In this document: piece by piece, positions 26,437 through 36,011 of the stretch
Position numbering within the stretch: the stretch's first letter is position 1
Layout of the letters: each line of letters starts with the position of its first letter
Source: Pseudoduganella violacea
Lineage (GTDB): Bacteria > Pseudomonadota > Gammaproteobacteria > Burkholderiales > Burkholderiaceae_D
DNA length: 64,000 bases
Assembly: GCF_014191875.1 (NCBI RefSeq)
Contig: NZ_JACHXD010000002.1
Coordinates: 434,001 to 498,000 of the forward strand
Direction of reading: 5' to 3'
Program-made: the position numbers and the translations under genes
Notes under the pieces: generated by a model
The model's input: only the letters and a program-made list of their open reading frames with translations
Databases searched by the model: none
What the model was told of the DNA's origin: nothing

Positions 26437-26970
26437 TTACTCGCCGCGAGGCGTCTCGGCCGACGCCGGCGCCACCCGGCCGATCAGCTGGTCCAACACC
26501 TTGGTGCTCAGGATACCGGCAGCGGCGCTTGCCGAATTCAGCAGAGTGAACGCCTGCTCCGCATCTTCCTTCAGTCGCGCGCCCATATCCGTCAAGGCGC
26601 CGCCCAGGACCATCGTGGCCTCGTCCTGGGTCTGGGTCTTGCGCAGATCAGCGCAATACATGGCGCCGCGTTCGGAAAATGCCTGCCAGCTCTCTTCTTG
26701 CTGTGCCGACCATCCCGCCTGGAATTCGGCCCACTGGCGCGGACCGTAGCCACTCAACAGCGGCTGCAGCAAACCTGCCTGCAGGTGCAGCCAGCTGGTC
26801 ACGGCCTCGGCCTGCAACTGCTGCCGCTGTTTATCGGCATCCAGCAGCGTTTTAAGGAAGTGGGCGCACTGTGCTTGGCCCGCCGGCAGCTGCTGGCGGG
26901 CCTCATTCAGCATGGACAGGGCTGATGTGCAGCAAGCCAGCCATGGGGTAAACAGATTCTGGGACATCAT
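26437..26970 (-). CDS. Phasin-like helical protein (tentative)
   Basis: The 177-aa protein is almost fully helical with no signal peptide. It is rich in Gln, Ala, Leu and Trp (LLDADKQRQQLQAEAVTSWLHL, part about 47-68) in the manner of phasins that coat polyhydroxyalkanoate granules. I assign phasin-like only from composition, helix pattern and the adjacent upstream PHB depolymerase-type gene (23 bases away, same strand). The start has GGAG eight bases upstream. A terminator follows. It could equally be an unrelated helical bundle. Confidence 0.5.
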   Translation of the reverse strand: MMSQNLFTPWLACCTSALSMLNEARQQLPAGQAQCAHFLKTLLDADKQRQQLQAEAVTSWLHLQAGLLQPLLSGYGPRQWAEFQAGWSAQQEESWQAFSERGAMYCADLRKTQTQDEATMVLGGALTDMGARLKEDAEQAFTLLNSASAAAGILSTKVLDQLIGRVAPASAETPRGE

Positions 26971-26993
26971 GAGGATCACTCCATAGGAAAAAA

Positions 26994-28064
26994 TCAGGGT
27001 TTGGACGAGCGTGGCTGGCCCAGACGGCGGACCATGGCCACCACGGCGGCCATCTGCGGCGCTTTACGGGTGTAGAAGGCGGGCCGCGTCGCGTCCTCAT
27101 CCGAATAGCCCCAGAAGTCCCAGCAACCTTTCGGATTGAACGGAATGCCGTTGCTGGCTTTGGCCTGGGGATACAGCACGATCATATTGTTCTTGTCAGC
27201 GAACTCGTTATAGCCCGTACCCTTATAGAAACGGTCACCGATCCTGCCGGCACCCTGCAGGCAGCCATGGAAGGCGACATGGACAACGCAGGCATTTTGC
27301 TCGCAGGATTGCGGAATATAAGCGTAGGCCTCATCGTCCATGCTGCTGCGCGTACCGGTAATGAATTCGCTTTGTTTGAACCGGATAAACCTGCCGTCCA
27401 AGGGAGCGCTGCTCGCCGGCGCGCTGCGCTCGCCATAAATATGGCGCAGCAACACTTCCGCCTGCTTCACACCGCAGTTGTTGATGAAAGGCTCGCGGGT
27501 TTCGCTGCAAGGGACATCCCCTTCCCGATCCGTGACAATCGAGTGGCCCGCATTGATATTATTGGCATACAGGATTTGCGCCTTGCCGGCCCCCGCCAAG
27601 GCGTAATACTTGGCGACCTCATTGACCACCACGGGTTTGACCGTGCGGTCGTTTGCACCACTGAAGATATAGACGCGCTGGCGGGCCAGGTTACTGACCG
27701 CATCGATATCACCGGCGGCGGCAAAACGCTGGGCGTTGCGCCACGACACCGCGGCATTGGCGGCTACGGTCGAGTCCAACGGCGACATGCAGGCCGCCGT
27801 CGCGTTTTCCAGCAGAGACTGCTCCCCATATGTGCCGGCGCAGTAGTACGGGCCGGCCGCAATGACGCCGGCCCCCATGAACAGGCCGGAGTAGGCCGTT
27901 GCCAGCTGGGATGTCATGAAACCACCGGAGGAAATGCCGGACACCGAAGTGCGCGTCAAATCCGCTCCCATTGCGGGAAGAGAATCAGATTGGGCACAGG
28001 CCAATGCCGGCCATGCCATTAAGCAGATGCTGCGCCCTAGCAGCAGAAAAGCGCTCTCTTTCAT
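26994..28064 (-). CDS. Secreted PHB depolymerase-type esterase
   Basis: The 356-aa protein has a signal peptide (ICLMAWPALACAQS; cleavage about residue 25) and the alpha/beta-hydrolase nucleophile elbow GISSG (Ser45) near the N-terminus, as in poly(3-hydroxybutyrate) depolymerase-family enzymes. A later AFHGCLQG oxyanion-like segment (about 268-275) and C-terminal FNPKGCWDFWGY also fit that family. Several Cys pairs suggest disulfides in the periplasm or outside the cell. It would cleave polyester or related short-chain esters. AAAGGAT lies six bases upstream of the ATG. It is next to a phasin-like gene and downstream of an orphan regulator. Confidence 0.82.
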   Translation of the reverse strand: MKESAFLLLGRSICLMAWPALACAQSDSLPAMGADLTRTSVSGISSGGFMTSQLATAYSGLFMGAGVIAAGPYYCAGTYGEQSLLENATAACMSPLDSTVAANAAVSWRNAQRFAAAGDIDAVSNLARQRVYIFSGANDRTVKPVVVNEVAKYYALAGAGKAQILYANNINAGHSIVTDREGDVPCSETREPFINNCGVKQAEVLLRHIYGERSAPASSAPLDGRFIRFKQSEFITGTRSSMDDEAYAYIPQSCEQNACVVHVAFHGCLQGAGRIGDRFYKGTGYNEFADKNNMIVLYPQAKASNGIPFNPKGCWDFWGYSDEDATRPAFYTRKAPQMAAVVAMVRRLGQPRSSKP

Positions 28065-28174
28065 TGAATATCCTTTCTATCGTCGGAAAAACTGGCCGGA
28101 TTGGCCGCTTTTGACTATAGAAGAGATAAGTCCCGCGCTTATGACATTTGCTGACCGAGGCCGCCTTGCTTAAT

Positions 28175-28774
28175 TTACGGGTCGATGATAAGCACATCAT
28201 CGAAAGAAAAACCGCGCACCCGCACGGTATTGAGCGGAAGTTTAATTCCCAGATGGCTTTCTATTTTCTGGCGCAAACGGCGCACCATGGTATCCAGACG
28301 ATTCTGGTCATAGCTTAGATAATCCTCGCCAAATGTCTGCACAATTTTTTTGCGCGAAACCGTCTCGCCAACTTCTACCATGGTAAAGATTTTCATGAAA
28401 TCAAACTCCAGGCTTGTCAGTTCGACACCTGCGCCATTTGGCGCCTCCAGGCGGCGATGGCGCAGGCCGAGACGCCAGCCGGGAGCCAGCTGCCGCGCCA
28501 GATCCATGATGCAACTAAGCAGCTGTGGCTGACCGGAACTGGCACTGAGCATCGCGGTATCCAGGATCGTGACGCCCTTCGGCGGCGCGGACGGGACGGC
28601 ATGGTCTATCTGGTCTGAAGAGATATGGCCGGACTGCCGAAATTCGGCTTGCAAGCGCCGGCAACAGGCGCCCACATTATCAACTTCAATCACATGATAG
28701 CCAGCTTGCCGAAAAATCGAGCGCAATTCATGGGTGCGTTGTGGACCGCATCCCAGTAAAAGTAAATCTGTCAT
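28175..28774 (-). CDS. Orphan winged-helix (OmpR/PhoB type) regulator with degenerate N-terminal domain
   Basis: The 199-aa protein ends with a clear OmpR-type winged helix (about residues 100-197: LTSLEFDFMKIFTMVEVGETVSRKK and VRRLRQKIESHLG). The N-terminal 85 residues begin like a receiver (LLLLGCGPQRTHELRSIF) but lack the acidic pocket, the acceptor Asp and the conserved Lys, so phosphorylation control is unlikely. No kinase gene is adjacent. GAGG lies six bases before the ATG. It is 110 bases upstream of the PHB depolymerase-type gene on the same strand, so it may control it. Confidence 0.8.
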   Translation of the reverse strand: MTDLLLLGCGPQRTHELRSIFRQAGYHVIEVDNVGACCRRLQAEFRQSGHISSDQIDHAVPSAPPKGVTILDTAMLSASSGQPQLLSCIMDLARQLAPGWRLGLRHRRLEAPNGAGVELTSLEFDFMKIFTMVEVGETVSRKKIVQTFGEDYLSYDQNRLDTMVRRLRQKIESHLGIKLPLNTVRVRGFSFDDVLIIDP

Positions 28775-29040
28775 GAACCTCTTCGCCTTATTATATTCAC
28801 AAGGAAATGTTATGGCAAAGATTATTTTTCATTCTGACAATAACTGACCGATAATGGCAAAACCTGACCATTATAAAGTTGCGTTTCAGTCTTTTTTCTG
28901 GCTAAGGCAATTATTACCTGGCAAATCAACGACGCACGGCCAGCATCTGCGGCGAAGCTCGGAATCGACTGCATTTTCCTTGCCCTCTCCACTGGATCGT
29001 GGATAATTCAGCGCAAGCCAACCAATCAGAAGGAGACCTA

Positions 29041-30165
29041 ATGAACTTAAAGCACACCGTGGGCGCGATTGCGCTGCTGGGCATGGCCGCTGGCGCCGGC
29101 GCGCAGGACATGCTGGTCAAAATCGGCCACACCGGCCCCCTGTCCGGCCCCCAAGCCTTCTCCGGCAAGGACAATGAAAACGGCGCGCGCCTGGCGGTCG
29201 AGGAATTGAACGCCAAGCCCATCACGGTGGCGGGCAAGAAGCTCAAGTTCGAACTGCTCTCCGAGGACGATCAGGGCGATCCGAAAGCCGGCGTCACCGT
29301 GGCCCAGAAGCTGGCCGACAATGGCGTGAAGTTCGTCGTCGGCCCGTACAACTCGGGCGTCGCCATGCCCGCCTCGCGCGTCTACAGCGACGCCGGCATG
29401 GTGGTCTCCACCGTCGCCACCAATCCCAAGATCACCCAGCAGGGCTACAAGAACCTGTTCCGCGTGAACGCCAGCGACACCCAGCTGGGCGCCAAGATGG
29501 CCCTGTACACGGCCAATGAGCTGAAACTGAAAACCGTGGCCGTGATCGACGACCGCACCGCCTTCGGCCAAGGCCTGGCCGAGGAATTCAAGAAGCAGGC
29601 GCGCCAATCCGGCCTGGCGGTGGCCGGACACGAATTCACCACCGACAAGTCCTTCGACTTCACCTCGATCCTGACCAAGCTGAAAACCAAGAAGGTGGAC
29701 GCCATCTTCTTCGGCGGCTACGCACCGCAAGGCGCGCCAATGGCGCGCCAGATGAAGCAATTGGGCATCAACGCCAAGCTGCTCGGTGGCGACACCATCT
29801 GCACCCCGGAGATGGGCAAGCTGGGCGGCCCGGCCGTCGGCGACAATGTGCTGTGCGTGCAGGGCGGCGCCCTGCTGGAAAAAGCCGCCGCCGGTCCCGC
29901 TTTCAAGGCCAAGTTCAAGAAACGCTTCAACGCCGATCCCGACGTCTACGCCGCCGCCTACTATGACGCGGTGCAGATGTACGCCGCCTCGATGCAGAAA
30001 ACCAGTTCGGTCGATCCGGCCAAGGTCGGCGCCGATATTTCGGCCAACAGCTACAAGGGCGTGACCGGTACCTATGCCTTCGACGGCAAGGGCGATATGA
30101 AGCAATCGCCCGTCACCATCTACACCTTCAAGAACGGCCAGCCGGCGGCCATCGCCAGCTTCTAA
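29041..30165 (+). CDS. Branched-chain amino-acid type ABC transporter substrate-binding protein
   Basis: The 374-aa periplasmic protein begins with a signal peptide (VGAIALLGMAAGAGAQ) and follows the type I periplasmic binding fold of LivK/LivJ proteins (IGHTGPLSGPQAFSGKDNEN; VVGPYNSGVAMPASRVY). The start at 29041 was chosen because AAGGAGA lies seven bases upstream. No permease or ATPase genes adjoin it, so it either serves a transporter encoded elsewhere or acts as a sensor, possibly for the chemoreceptor encoded next to it. The preceding 266 bases (28775-29040) are AT-rich and hold no gene that I can support. Confidence 0.92.
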   Translation: MNLKHTVGAIALLGMAAGAGAQDMLVKIGHTGPLSGPQAFSGKDNENGARLAVEELNAKPITVAGKKLKFELLSEDDQGDPKAGVTVAQKLADNGVKFVVGPYNSGVAMPASRVYSDAGMVVSTVATNPKITQQGYKNLFRVNASDTQLGAKMALYTANELKLKTVAVIDDRTAFGQGLAEEFKKQARQSGLAVAGHEFTTDKSFDFTSILTKLKTKKVDAIFFGGYAPQGAPMARQMKQLGINAKLLGGDTICTPEMGKLGGPAVGDNVLCVQGGALLEKAAAGPAFKAKFKKRFNADPDVYAAAYYDAVQMYAASMQKTSSVDPAKVGADISANSYKGVTGTYAFDGKGDMKQSPVTIYTFKNGQPAAIASF

Positions 30166-30178
30166 GCCTCGGCATCAA

Positions 30179-31909
30179 TCAGGCTCTGGCCCTGGCTGCC
30201 CGGAGCGGCACCAGGGCCGTCGCAGCGCTGCGCTGTAACGCGCCGCCCTTCAGGCGGAAGATGCTGACCGCCTTGCCCAGCGCCTGCGCCTGCTCTTGCA
30301 GGCTCTCGGCGGCGGCGGCGGCCTGTTCGACCAGGGCCGCGTTCTGCTGGGTGATGGAGTCCATCTGGCTGATGGCCACATTGACTTCGCCGATGCCGCT
30401 GCTCTGTTCCTGGCTCGCGCTGGTAATGTCGCCCATGATGCCCGCCACCTTATGCACCGAGGCCACGACGCGTTGCATCGTCTCGCCCGCCGCATCGACC
30501 AGCCGGCCGCCCTCCTCGACCCGCGCCACCGAAGCGCCGATCAGCTCCTTGATTTCCCGCGCCGCCGCCGCGCTGCGCTGCGCCAGATTGCGCACCTCCG
30601 AAGCGACGACGGCAAAGCCGCGTCCCTGCTCCCCGGCGCGCGCCGCCTCCACCGCCGCGTTCAACGCCAGAATATTGGTCTGGAACGCGATGCCGTCGAT
30701 GACGCCGATGATGTCGCTGATGCGCGCCGAGGAATCGCGGATCGCGCCCATGGTCGACACCACCTGCGACACCACGCTGCCGCCTTGCTCGGCGACGCTG
30801 GCCGCATCGGCCGCCAGCCGGTTGGCCTGCTGGGCATTGCTGGCGTTCTGCTGCACTGTGTCAGTCAGGGTTTCCATCGCGCTCGCGGTCTGCTCCAGCG
30901 AACTGGCCTGCGATTCCGTGCGCGCCGACAGGTCGGCGTTGCCGCTGGCGATTTCGCTGGTGGCGACCGTCATCTGGTCGGTGCTGCTGCGGATATTGCC
31001 GATCATCTCGGCCAGGCTGCGGTTGATGTGCTGCATGGCCTGCAGCAGCTGGCCGATTTCATCATTGCGGCTGGCGTCGATATCGTGGCTCAAATCGCCG
31101 GCCGCGATGCACTTGGCCGTGTCCACCGCCTGCTGCAAGCCGCTGCGGATATAGCGGTAGGCGAACAGCAGGCAAGCCACCGACGCCAGCACGGACAAGC
31201 CTTGCAGCCACTCCGCCAGCGCCTGCGCGCTCTCGAAGGCCGCCGTGGCCGTCGCCACCTCAGCACTGGTGCGCTCATCCAGCAGGGAGAGAAAGTCGTT
31301 CACCGGCCGCATGATCTTGGCCTTGTTCTGGTGGTAGGCCTGGTCGTGCATGATGCGGCGCGCCATTTCCGGATCGGGATCGCCGCTGCGCGTGAAGCCG
31401 CCCTTGCCATCGTCGAAGCGGCCCTTGATCGCGTTCATGGCGATCACCTCGGTGCGCACCAGCTCATTGGAATTCGCCTCCGCCTCCTTCAGCTTGGCGA
31501 ACTCCTTGTCGCTGAAGCCCGCGCGCTTCATCAGCTCCTGCAGCGACACGGTCTGGCCGGAAGACGGCGGCAAAGGCGCATTGGCCGCCGCAAAGTCCCA
31601 GTAAATGCGCTCGTAATGCTCGGGGCGCGGCTTCTGGCCATTGCGGATGGCCAGAATATCCAGATACTGCCGCTCGTAGCGCTCCTCTCCCGACACCACG
31701 TAGGTGCGCGCCAGCCGGGTCAGATCGTCAGAACTCTGCCTCAGCTCATCGGCCAGGAGATAGGATTGGTAGCGCGAATCGGCCGCCTGCCGGGCTTCCG
31801 CCTGTTTGGCCGAGACCCGCAGCAGGGATAGCATCGTGAGCGCCGCCAGCACAACGGTGATGATGAAGAGCGCAATGAAGATGCGCTTGATGGAGAGATT
31901 CGAGTACAT
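30179..31909 (-). CDS. Methyl-accepting chemotaxis protein
   Basis: The 576-aa receptor has TM1 at about 10-30, a periplasmic domain of about 200 residues, TM2 near 237-258 ([17 protein letters not shown]), a HAMP segment, and a cytoplasmic signalling domain. The highly conserved hairpin tip reads [20 protein letters not shown]. Methylation-helix heptads flank it. The ligand-binding domain includes a conserved-looking [13 protein letters not shown] region, as in some helical-bundle sensors. The ligand is unknown. AGGAG lies seven bases before the ATG. It ends 13 bases from the convergent binding-protein gene. Confidence 0.93.
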   Translation of the reverse strand: MYSNLSIKRIFIALFIITVVLAALTMLSLLRVSAKQAEARQAADSRYQSYLLADELRQSSDDLTRLARTYVVSGEERYERQYLDILAIRNGQKPRPEHYERIYWDFAAANAPLPPSSGQTVSLQELMKRAGFSDKEFAKLKEAEANSNELVRTEVIAMNAIKGRFDDGKGGFTRSGDPDPEMARRIMHDQAYHQNKAKIMRPVNDFLSLLDERTSAEVATATAAFESAQALAEWLQGLSVLASVACLLFAYRYIRSGLQQAVDTAKCIAAGDLSHDIDASRNDEIGQLLQAMQHINRSLAEMIGNIRSSTDQMTVATSEIASGNADLSARTESQASSLEQTASAMETLTDTVQQNASNAQQANRLAADAASVAEQGGSVVSQVVSTMGAIRDSSARISDIIGVIDGIAFQTNILALNAAVEAARAGEQGRGFAVVASEVRNLAQRSAAAAREIKELIGASVARVEEGGRLVDAAGETMQRVVASVHKVAGIMGDITSASQEQSSGIGEVNVAISQMDSITQQNAALVEQAAAAAESLQEQAQALGKAVSIFRLKGGALQRSAATALVPLRAARARA

Positions 31910-31962
31910 GGTGCATCTCCTCTGGGGTCAGGAAAGGACACTATCGGTACGGCTATCTCATA

Positions 31963-34149
31963 TTAAACTACAAGTCTTGCTTTTCGTGCGCCCGCCAGTT
32001 GTGCTCCCCATTGCGGGTGAAATAGATATCTTGCCAACAGTCCCGAAGGCCGGCTGCTCTTCGTTTTGTCGAACAAAGCCGCGTTCCCGATCACCAGGAA
32101 GCTGTCCTTGGCGCGCGACACCGCCACGTTCAGCATATTCGGCTTCTGGTCGTAAAAAGCGCTGCCCGTAAAGGATGGGCCATACGTGGGCGAGAAGATG
32201 ACGATGCTGCGCTCCGCCCCCTGTAAGGCATGCACGGTGCCCACCGTCAGGCGCGCAGACTTGTGCAGCAGATCGGGCGTCTCCTTGCGCAGCAGCCTTT
32301 GTATGGCTGCCGCCTGGGCGGCAAAGGGCGTCACGATGCCCAGCAGCTTCCACAAAGGCGTGGGCTGGCCCGATTCATCGGCATAGTGCCGTTCGATATC
32401 GGCGCGGTTGGCCTTGATCCAGTCCACAATCGCCTGCGCCTCCTCGGGATTCTGGCGGCTGGCGCCGGCCTTGCGGTCCTGGCCCGCCACATTCAGCCAG
32501 CCGAACGGCGGCAGCAGGCGCTGCTCCGGCGGAATGCGCGAGCGCAGCGCCTGCAAGCGTCCCGCGTAAATCAGCTCATTGCAATAGCCGATCAGCTCCG
32601 GCACGCAGCGCCGGTGTTCGGTCAGCATCAGGCCGCGCATATCGCGATATTTCCGCACGCGGCAAGCCTGGTTCGCCACGCGCATCAGGCTACCGCTGGC
32701 CGGCGTGTAGCCGCCCTGCTCCATCGCATCGTAGCGCGCGTCCGCCACATCGGACAGCAGGCCGAATTTCACCGCATTGGCGCGGTCGCAACCTTCGCCA
32801 TTGTTCCACACCGGCTCGATCTGATAGGTGTCGCCCACCACCATCGCCTTGCGCGCCAGCGCGAACATGGACGCGCCGACGTCCGGCGCAACCTGGCCCG
32901 CCTCGTCCACGATCAGCAGATCGATGGTATTCCAGAACGGCATATCGCGGCCCTGCCAGGCCGTGAAGAAGGCTGGCGCCATGTGGAAGTTCGACACCAG
33001 GCATGGCGCGAGCTTGGCAAAGCGGCGGTATTTGGCCTCCAGCCTGACGCGCCCCTTGGAATCGCTTTCGCCGGCAATCAGGCGCTGGCGCATTTCCAGC
33101 AGCCACTGGCCCGACCAGTAGCGGTCGGCCAGTCCGAACATCACCGCGCGGATCATGATGTCGATGGCGTCGTTCAAGTCCTTCAGCGCCATATCGCGCA
33201 TGGCTTCGTAGCCGTCCTGCAGCGCCTCCAGCCAGCGCTGGAAGATGCCGTCGATTTTCACCTGCGCCTGCTGGGCCGCTGCGCGCCGCTGCGTTTGCGC
33301 GGCCAGCCCATGTTCCACTTCCGCGCGGCGCTCCTTGAGCGCAAGCAGGGCTTGGGATCGGTGGCGCGCCGCCCTTTCGCGCAGCGCCTTGAAGTGCTGC
33401 TCCAGGCCATCGTCGCGATGCCGCAGATCGGCCGTCAGCGCATTCGACAGCAGGAAATGGCGGTCGCGCGCCTGGCGGCGGCGCAGCACCGGCGGCAGAA
33501 AACTCAGTAAATCCATCCACCACGGCGTGCTTTCCAGATAGGCCAGCCAGGCCTTCTCGGCGCGGTCGATCTCCTCGCGCATGCGCTGATGGCTGCCTTC
33601 CAGCACGCGCGCCTGCTGCTCTTGCGCATGCAGTTCGCGCTGCGCCGCTTCGATGGCTGCCTGGGCCGCGTCGATCAGCGCCTGCTGTTCCGCCAGCAGG
33701 CGCTTGCAGGAGACTTCCGCGCCTTCGCCGGGATCTTCTCCCGCCGCCCTGAACACGGCGTAGCGCGCCGCCACGATGTCCTGCATTTTGCGCTGGAGGT
33801 ACTGCAAGGTCCGGCGCAGGGCCGCGCTCACGCCCTCCACCGTATCTTCTTGTGGGAACAGGGCCGTGGCCTTGCCCAGGTAATACTGCTCGGCGCGGGC
33901 GACCGCTTCCGGCGTCTCGTGATCGGTGAAGGAATGGTTCCATGCCGTGCAGGTCGGATGGTGGCTTTCGCGCGATTCGGAAGCGAGGAAGAGGCCAAAG
34001 CCGCCCTGATACGGCAGCCAGCGTTCATGGCCGTTCTCCGCGCCGATCTTGGCAAAGCTGTCGAGCACATTCTCCACCGCCTTGACGTTGGTGGACGCCA
34101 CCAGGATCAAGGGGCAGTCGGCGCCATATTCAGTGCGGCATCCACCCAC
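31963..34149 (-). CDS. SF1 helicase (DNA2/NAM7-like), C-terminal part of a frameshifted gene
   Basis: The frame carries the C-terminal two thirds of a large superfamily-1 helicase. It includes LILVASTNVKAVENVL (motif Ia), a long coiled-coil insertion (about 33100-33700), Walker B as LLIVDEAGQVAPDV, VGTVHALQGAERSIVIF (motif V) and NVAVSRAKDSFLVIG (motif VI). The first nine or so codons from the nominal ATG are out of phase with the true protein. The N-terminal part with Walker A lies in another frame at 34107-35102. The shift falls about 34125-34135. Joined, the two parts give about 1,045 residues, a full-length enzyme. Confidence 0.8.
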   Translation of the reverse strand: MGGCRTEYGADCPLILVASTNVKAVENVLDSFAKIGAENGHERWLPYQGGFGLFLASESRESHHPTCTAWNHSFTDHETPEAVARAEQYYLGKATALFPQEDTVEGVSAALRRTLQYLQRKMQDIVAARYAVFRAAGEDPGEGAEVSCKRLLAEQQALIDAAQAAIEAAQRELHAQEQQARVLEGSHQRMREEIDRAEKAWLAYLESTPWWMDLLSFLPPVLRRRQARDRHFLLSNALTADLRHRDDGLEQHFKALRERAARHRSQALLALKERRAEVEHGLAAQTQRRAAAQQAQVKIDGIFQRWLEALQDGYEAMRDMALKDLNDAIDIMIRAVMFGLADRYWSGQWLLEMRQRLIAGESDSKGRVRLEAKYRRFAKLAPCLVSNFHMAPAFFTAWQGRDMPFWNTIDLLIVDEAGQVAPDVGASMFALARKAMVVGDTYQIEPVWNNGEGCDRANAVKFGLLSDVADARYDAMEQGGYTPASGSLMRVANQACRVRKYRDMRGLMLTEHRRCVPELIGYCNELIYAGRLQALRSRIPPEQRLLPPFGWLNVAGQDRKAGASRQNPEEAQAIVDWIKANRADIERHYADESGQPTPLWKLLGIVTPFAAQAAAIQRLLRKETPDLLHKSARLTVGTVHALQGAERSIVIFSPTYGPSFTGSAFYDQKPNMLNVAVSRAKDSFLVIGNAALFDKTKSSRPSGLLARYLFHPQWGAQLAGARKARLVV

Positions 34150-35102
34150 AGCTGGGCCACCACGCTTTGCAGCAGCGTGGTCTTGCCGGTGCCGGGCGGG
34201 CCATTCACGGCCAGGATGGCGCCGTCTTTCAACCGCGCCAGCTCCACCATCGCTTCGCGCTGCGAGGGCGAAAGCGGATGTTCACGGTTGATATGGCCAA
34301 CGGTATTGGCGTGCCACGGCTCCGCCTCGGCGATGGTGGGCGGCGGCGCAGCCGGACGTTCGCCCACGGTACGCAGGCAATCCAGCAGCGGCAGCGCCGG
34401 CTGGTCGCCGATGATCTGGTCATACAGCCGGATCAGGTGGCGTGCCACGACGGGCGGCTCATACGGCAAGCCATGCCACTCCGACACCAGCTCATGGCCT
34501 TCCAGCGCGAACTTCGGCAGCGGCGCGCCATCTTCGGCAGCCGGCAACAGCGGCAAGGCGGCGCCCGTCACCTGCATAAACAATTCCGAGGCGATCTTCA
34601 GCGCGTCGCCCAGCGAGGCCGCTTTGAGCGGCAAGCTACCGATGAAACGGTCCTGGCTGGCCAGCTCGCCGACAACGACCGGTTTCATGGTCGGCGCCAG
34701 CAGGTCGCGCGGAATCCAGGGTTGGCGTTCGGGATCGGGCCGCAGCACGCCGGAACGCTCCAGCAGGCAGGGAATGCAGACCAGCGTGCGGCCAAGGTGG
34801 ATATCGCCCGCGCCCCATTTCACGCCATGGCGCACCTGCTCGGAGAGCCGGGCCGGAATCAGCAGAAATGGAATGGCCCGCGCTTCCTTGCCATCGGCGC
34901 GCGCCTTGCTGGCGGCGAACTGCGCGGCGGTCCAGGCGGCAACGCTGGGCGCGGCCTGCCGCACCCGCCACTCCCCATCCTCAAAGCCAACCGCCAGCGG
35001 CTTGCTGGCCGCCGGGATTTCGGGATGCAGCAGGCTGACCTCCGCCAGCGCGGCGCGCCAATACGGCAAGGGAATGCGATCGATAGTGCTGGCTCGGTTC
35101 AT
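34107..35102 (-). CDS. SF1 helicase (DNA2/NAM7-like), N-terminal part of a frameshifted gene
   Basis: The 331-aa frame contains the N-terminal domain and Walker A (LAVNGPPGTGKTTLLQSVVAQ, ending near residue 310), then runs into a stop after the foreign-looking NMAPTAP. Continuity with the downstream frame is obvious: DAAL here should continue as YGADCPLILVAST there. Either one base was lost or two were gained near 34130. As written, no functional helicase can be made unless ribosomes shift frame or the base call is wrong. The ATG at 35102 was used; a TTG precedes it by two codons. Confidence 0.75.
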   Translation of the reverse strand: MNRASTIDRIPLPYWRAALAEVSLLHPEIPAASKPLAVGFEDGEWRVRQAAPSVAAWTAAQFAASKARADGKEARAIPFLLIPARLSEQVRHGVKWGAGDIHLGRTLVCIPCLLERSGVLRPDPERQPWIPRDLLAPTMKPVVVGELASQDRFIGSLPLKAASLGDALKIASELFMQVTGAALPLLPAAEDGAPLPKFALEGHELVSEWHGLPYEPPVVARHLIRLYDQIIGDQPALPLLDCLRTVGERPAAPPPTIAEAEPWHANTVGHINREHPLSPSQREAMVELARLKDGAILAVNGPPGTGKTTLLQSVVAQLWVDAALNMAPTAP

Positions 35103-35266
35103 GCGCAAGCGGTTTTATTATTGGTTGAGGTGGTACGGCGCCGCATGATAGCGCATCGGTGGAGAAGGCGAGGCCAAATCCCCCTCACCGCTTATCTGCG
35201 CCAGCGCCGGAGCGCAGGCATGCAAGTCGCTTTCTGCGCCTTCGGCGACAGACGCCTTGCGCCGGG

Positions 35267-35905
35267 TCAGTGGGCGTATCGCAGCACCGCCAGCACCACG
35301 CCCGTCTGTATCGAACATACCGTGCTGACGATGGCGAGCGTCCAGCGGATGTTCGACCATTTGGCCGCCTCGATCTTTTCGCCGAGTTCCTGCCTCAACT
35401 CGGCCGCTACACAATCGATCTTTGCATTCAGCTCTGCAGCCACCCGGTCGATCTTCGCATCCAGCTCCGCCGCCACCTGCTCGATCTTTGCATTCAGCTC
35501 CGCGGCAATCCGGTCGATCTTTGCATCCAGCTCAGTCGCAACGCAGTCGATCTTCGCATCCAGTTCCGCCGCAACGCGGTCGATCTTCGCATCCAGCTCC
35601 GCCGCAACGCGGTCGATCTTTGCATTCAGCTCCGATGCAACCCGGTCGATTTTCACGTTGAGTTCACTGGCAACCCGATCAATCTTGTCATTCAAGATCC
35701 GGACGGCTTGATTGACCGTCGCCTCCAGCCATTGCCGCTGGTCCCTTCCTTTATCCTGCTGGGCTTCCACGGCTTGGCTAAGCACAGCCACTTCCTTCAT
35801 GACTTCTCCCGTCACCTCGGCTTGCAGATTGGCCTGTTCTGCGGAAAAGCCGACTGCGACCAGGCGCTTGGAATAGTTGTGGCTATCAAAGTCTGCGGCA
35901 CTCAT
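35267..35905 (-). CDS. Coiled-coil protein of 11-residue repeats with C-terminal membrane segment (DUF1640-like)
   Basis: The 212-aa protein has an N-terminal helix (FDSHNYSKRLVAVGFSAEQA) as in DUF1640/CCDC90-type proteins, nine tandem hendecads of the form KIDRVAAELDA (about residues 74-172), and a C-terminal TM (about 190-210, WTLAIVSTVCSIQTGVVLAVL). The expected structure is a long right-handed or straight coiled coil anchored in the inner membrane. Start at 35905 chosen because GGAG lies six bases upstream. Function unknown; homologues often vary in repeat number. Confidence 0.75.
   Translation of the reverse strand: MSAADFDSHNYSKRLVAVGFSAEQANLQAEVTGEVMKEVAVLSQAVEAQQDKGRDQRQWLEATVNQAVRILNDKIDRVASELNVKIDRVASELNAKIDRVAAELDAKIDRVAAELDAKIDCVATELDAKIDRIAAELNAKIEQVAAELDAKIDRVAAELNAKIDCVAAELRQELGEKIEAAKWSNIRWTLAIVSTVCSIQTGVVLAVLRYAH
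35390..35686. repeat. Nine tandem 33-bp coding repeats
   Basis: Nine head-to-tail 33-bp units, each encoding K-I-D-R-V-A-[AS]-E-L-[DN]-[AV] with small changes, inside the coiled-coil gene. Units near the middle are nearly identical in DNA, which suggests recent expansion by slippage or recombination. Confidence 0.9.
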
Positions 35906-35958
35906 GATGTGCTCCATGATATTGGATTGCCTCTTCACCAATCGTTAGACCACGGACG

Positions 35959-35990
35959 AAAAAAAAGGTTGCAAGCCGAAGCCTGCAACC
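35959..35990 (-). terminator. Terminator of the tRNA-Thr transcript
   Basis: Minus-strand GGTTGCAGGC - TTCG - GCTTGCAACC followed by eight T. It lies 21 bases beyond the CCA end of the tRNA gene. A T5 tract on the other side means it may also work in the plus direction. Confidence 0.85.
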
Positions 35991-36011
35991 TTTTTCTTTA
36001 CTGCCAAATTC

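Noticed and set aside
28775..29040. Possible small genes in the AT-rich gap before the binding-protein gene
   Set aside because: Only very short frames with no ribosome site; nothing can be supported.
35390..35686. Regular 33-bp units considered as a CRISPR array
   Set aside because: Units are contiguous with no spacers and encode an in-frame coiled coil.
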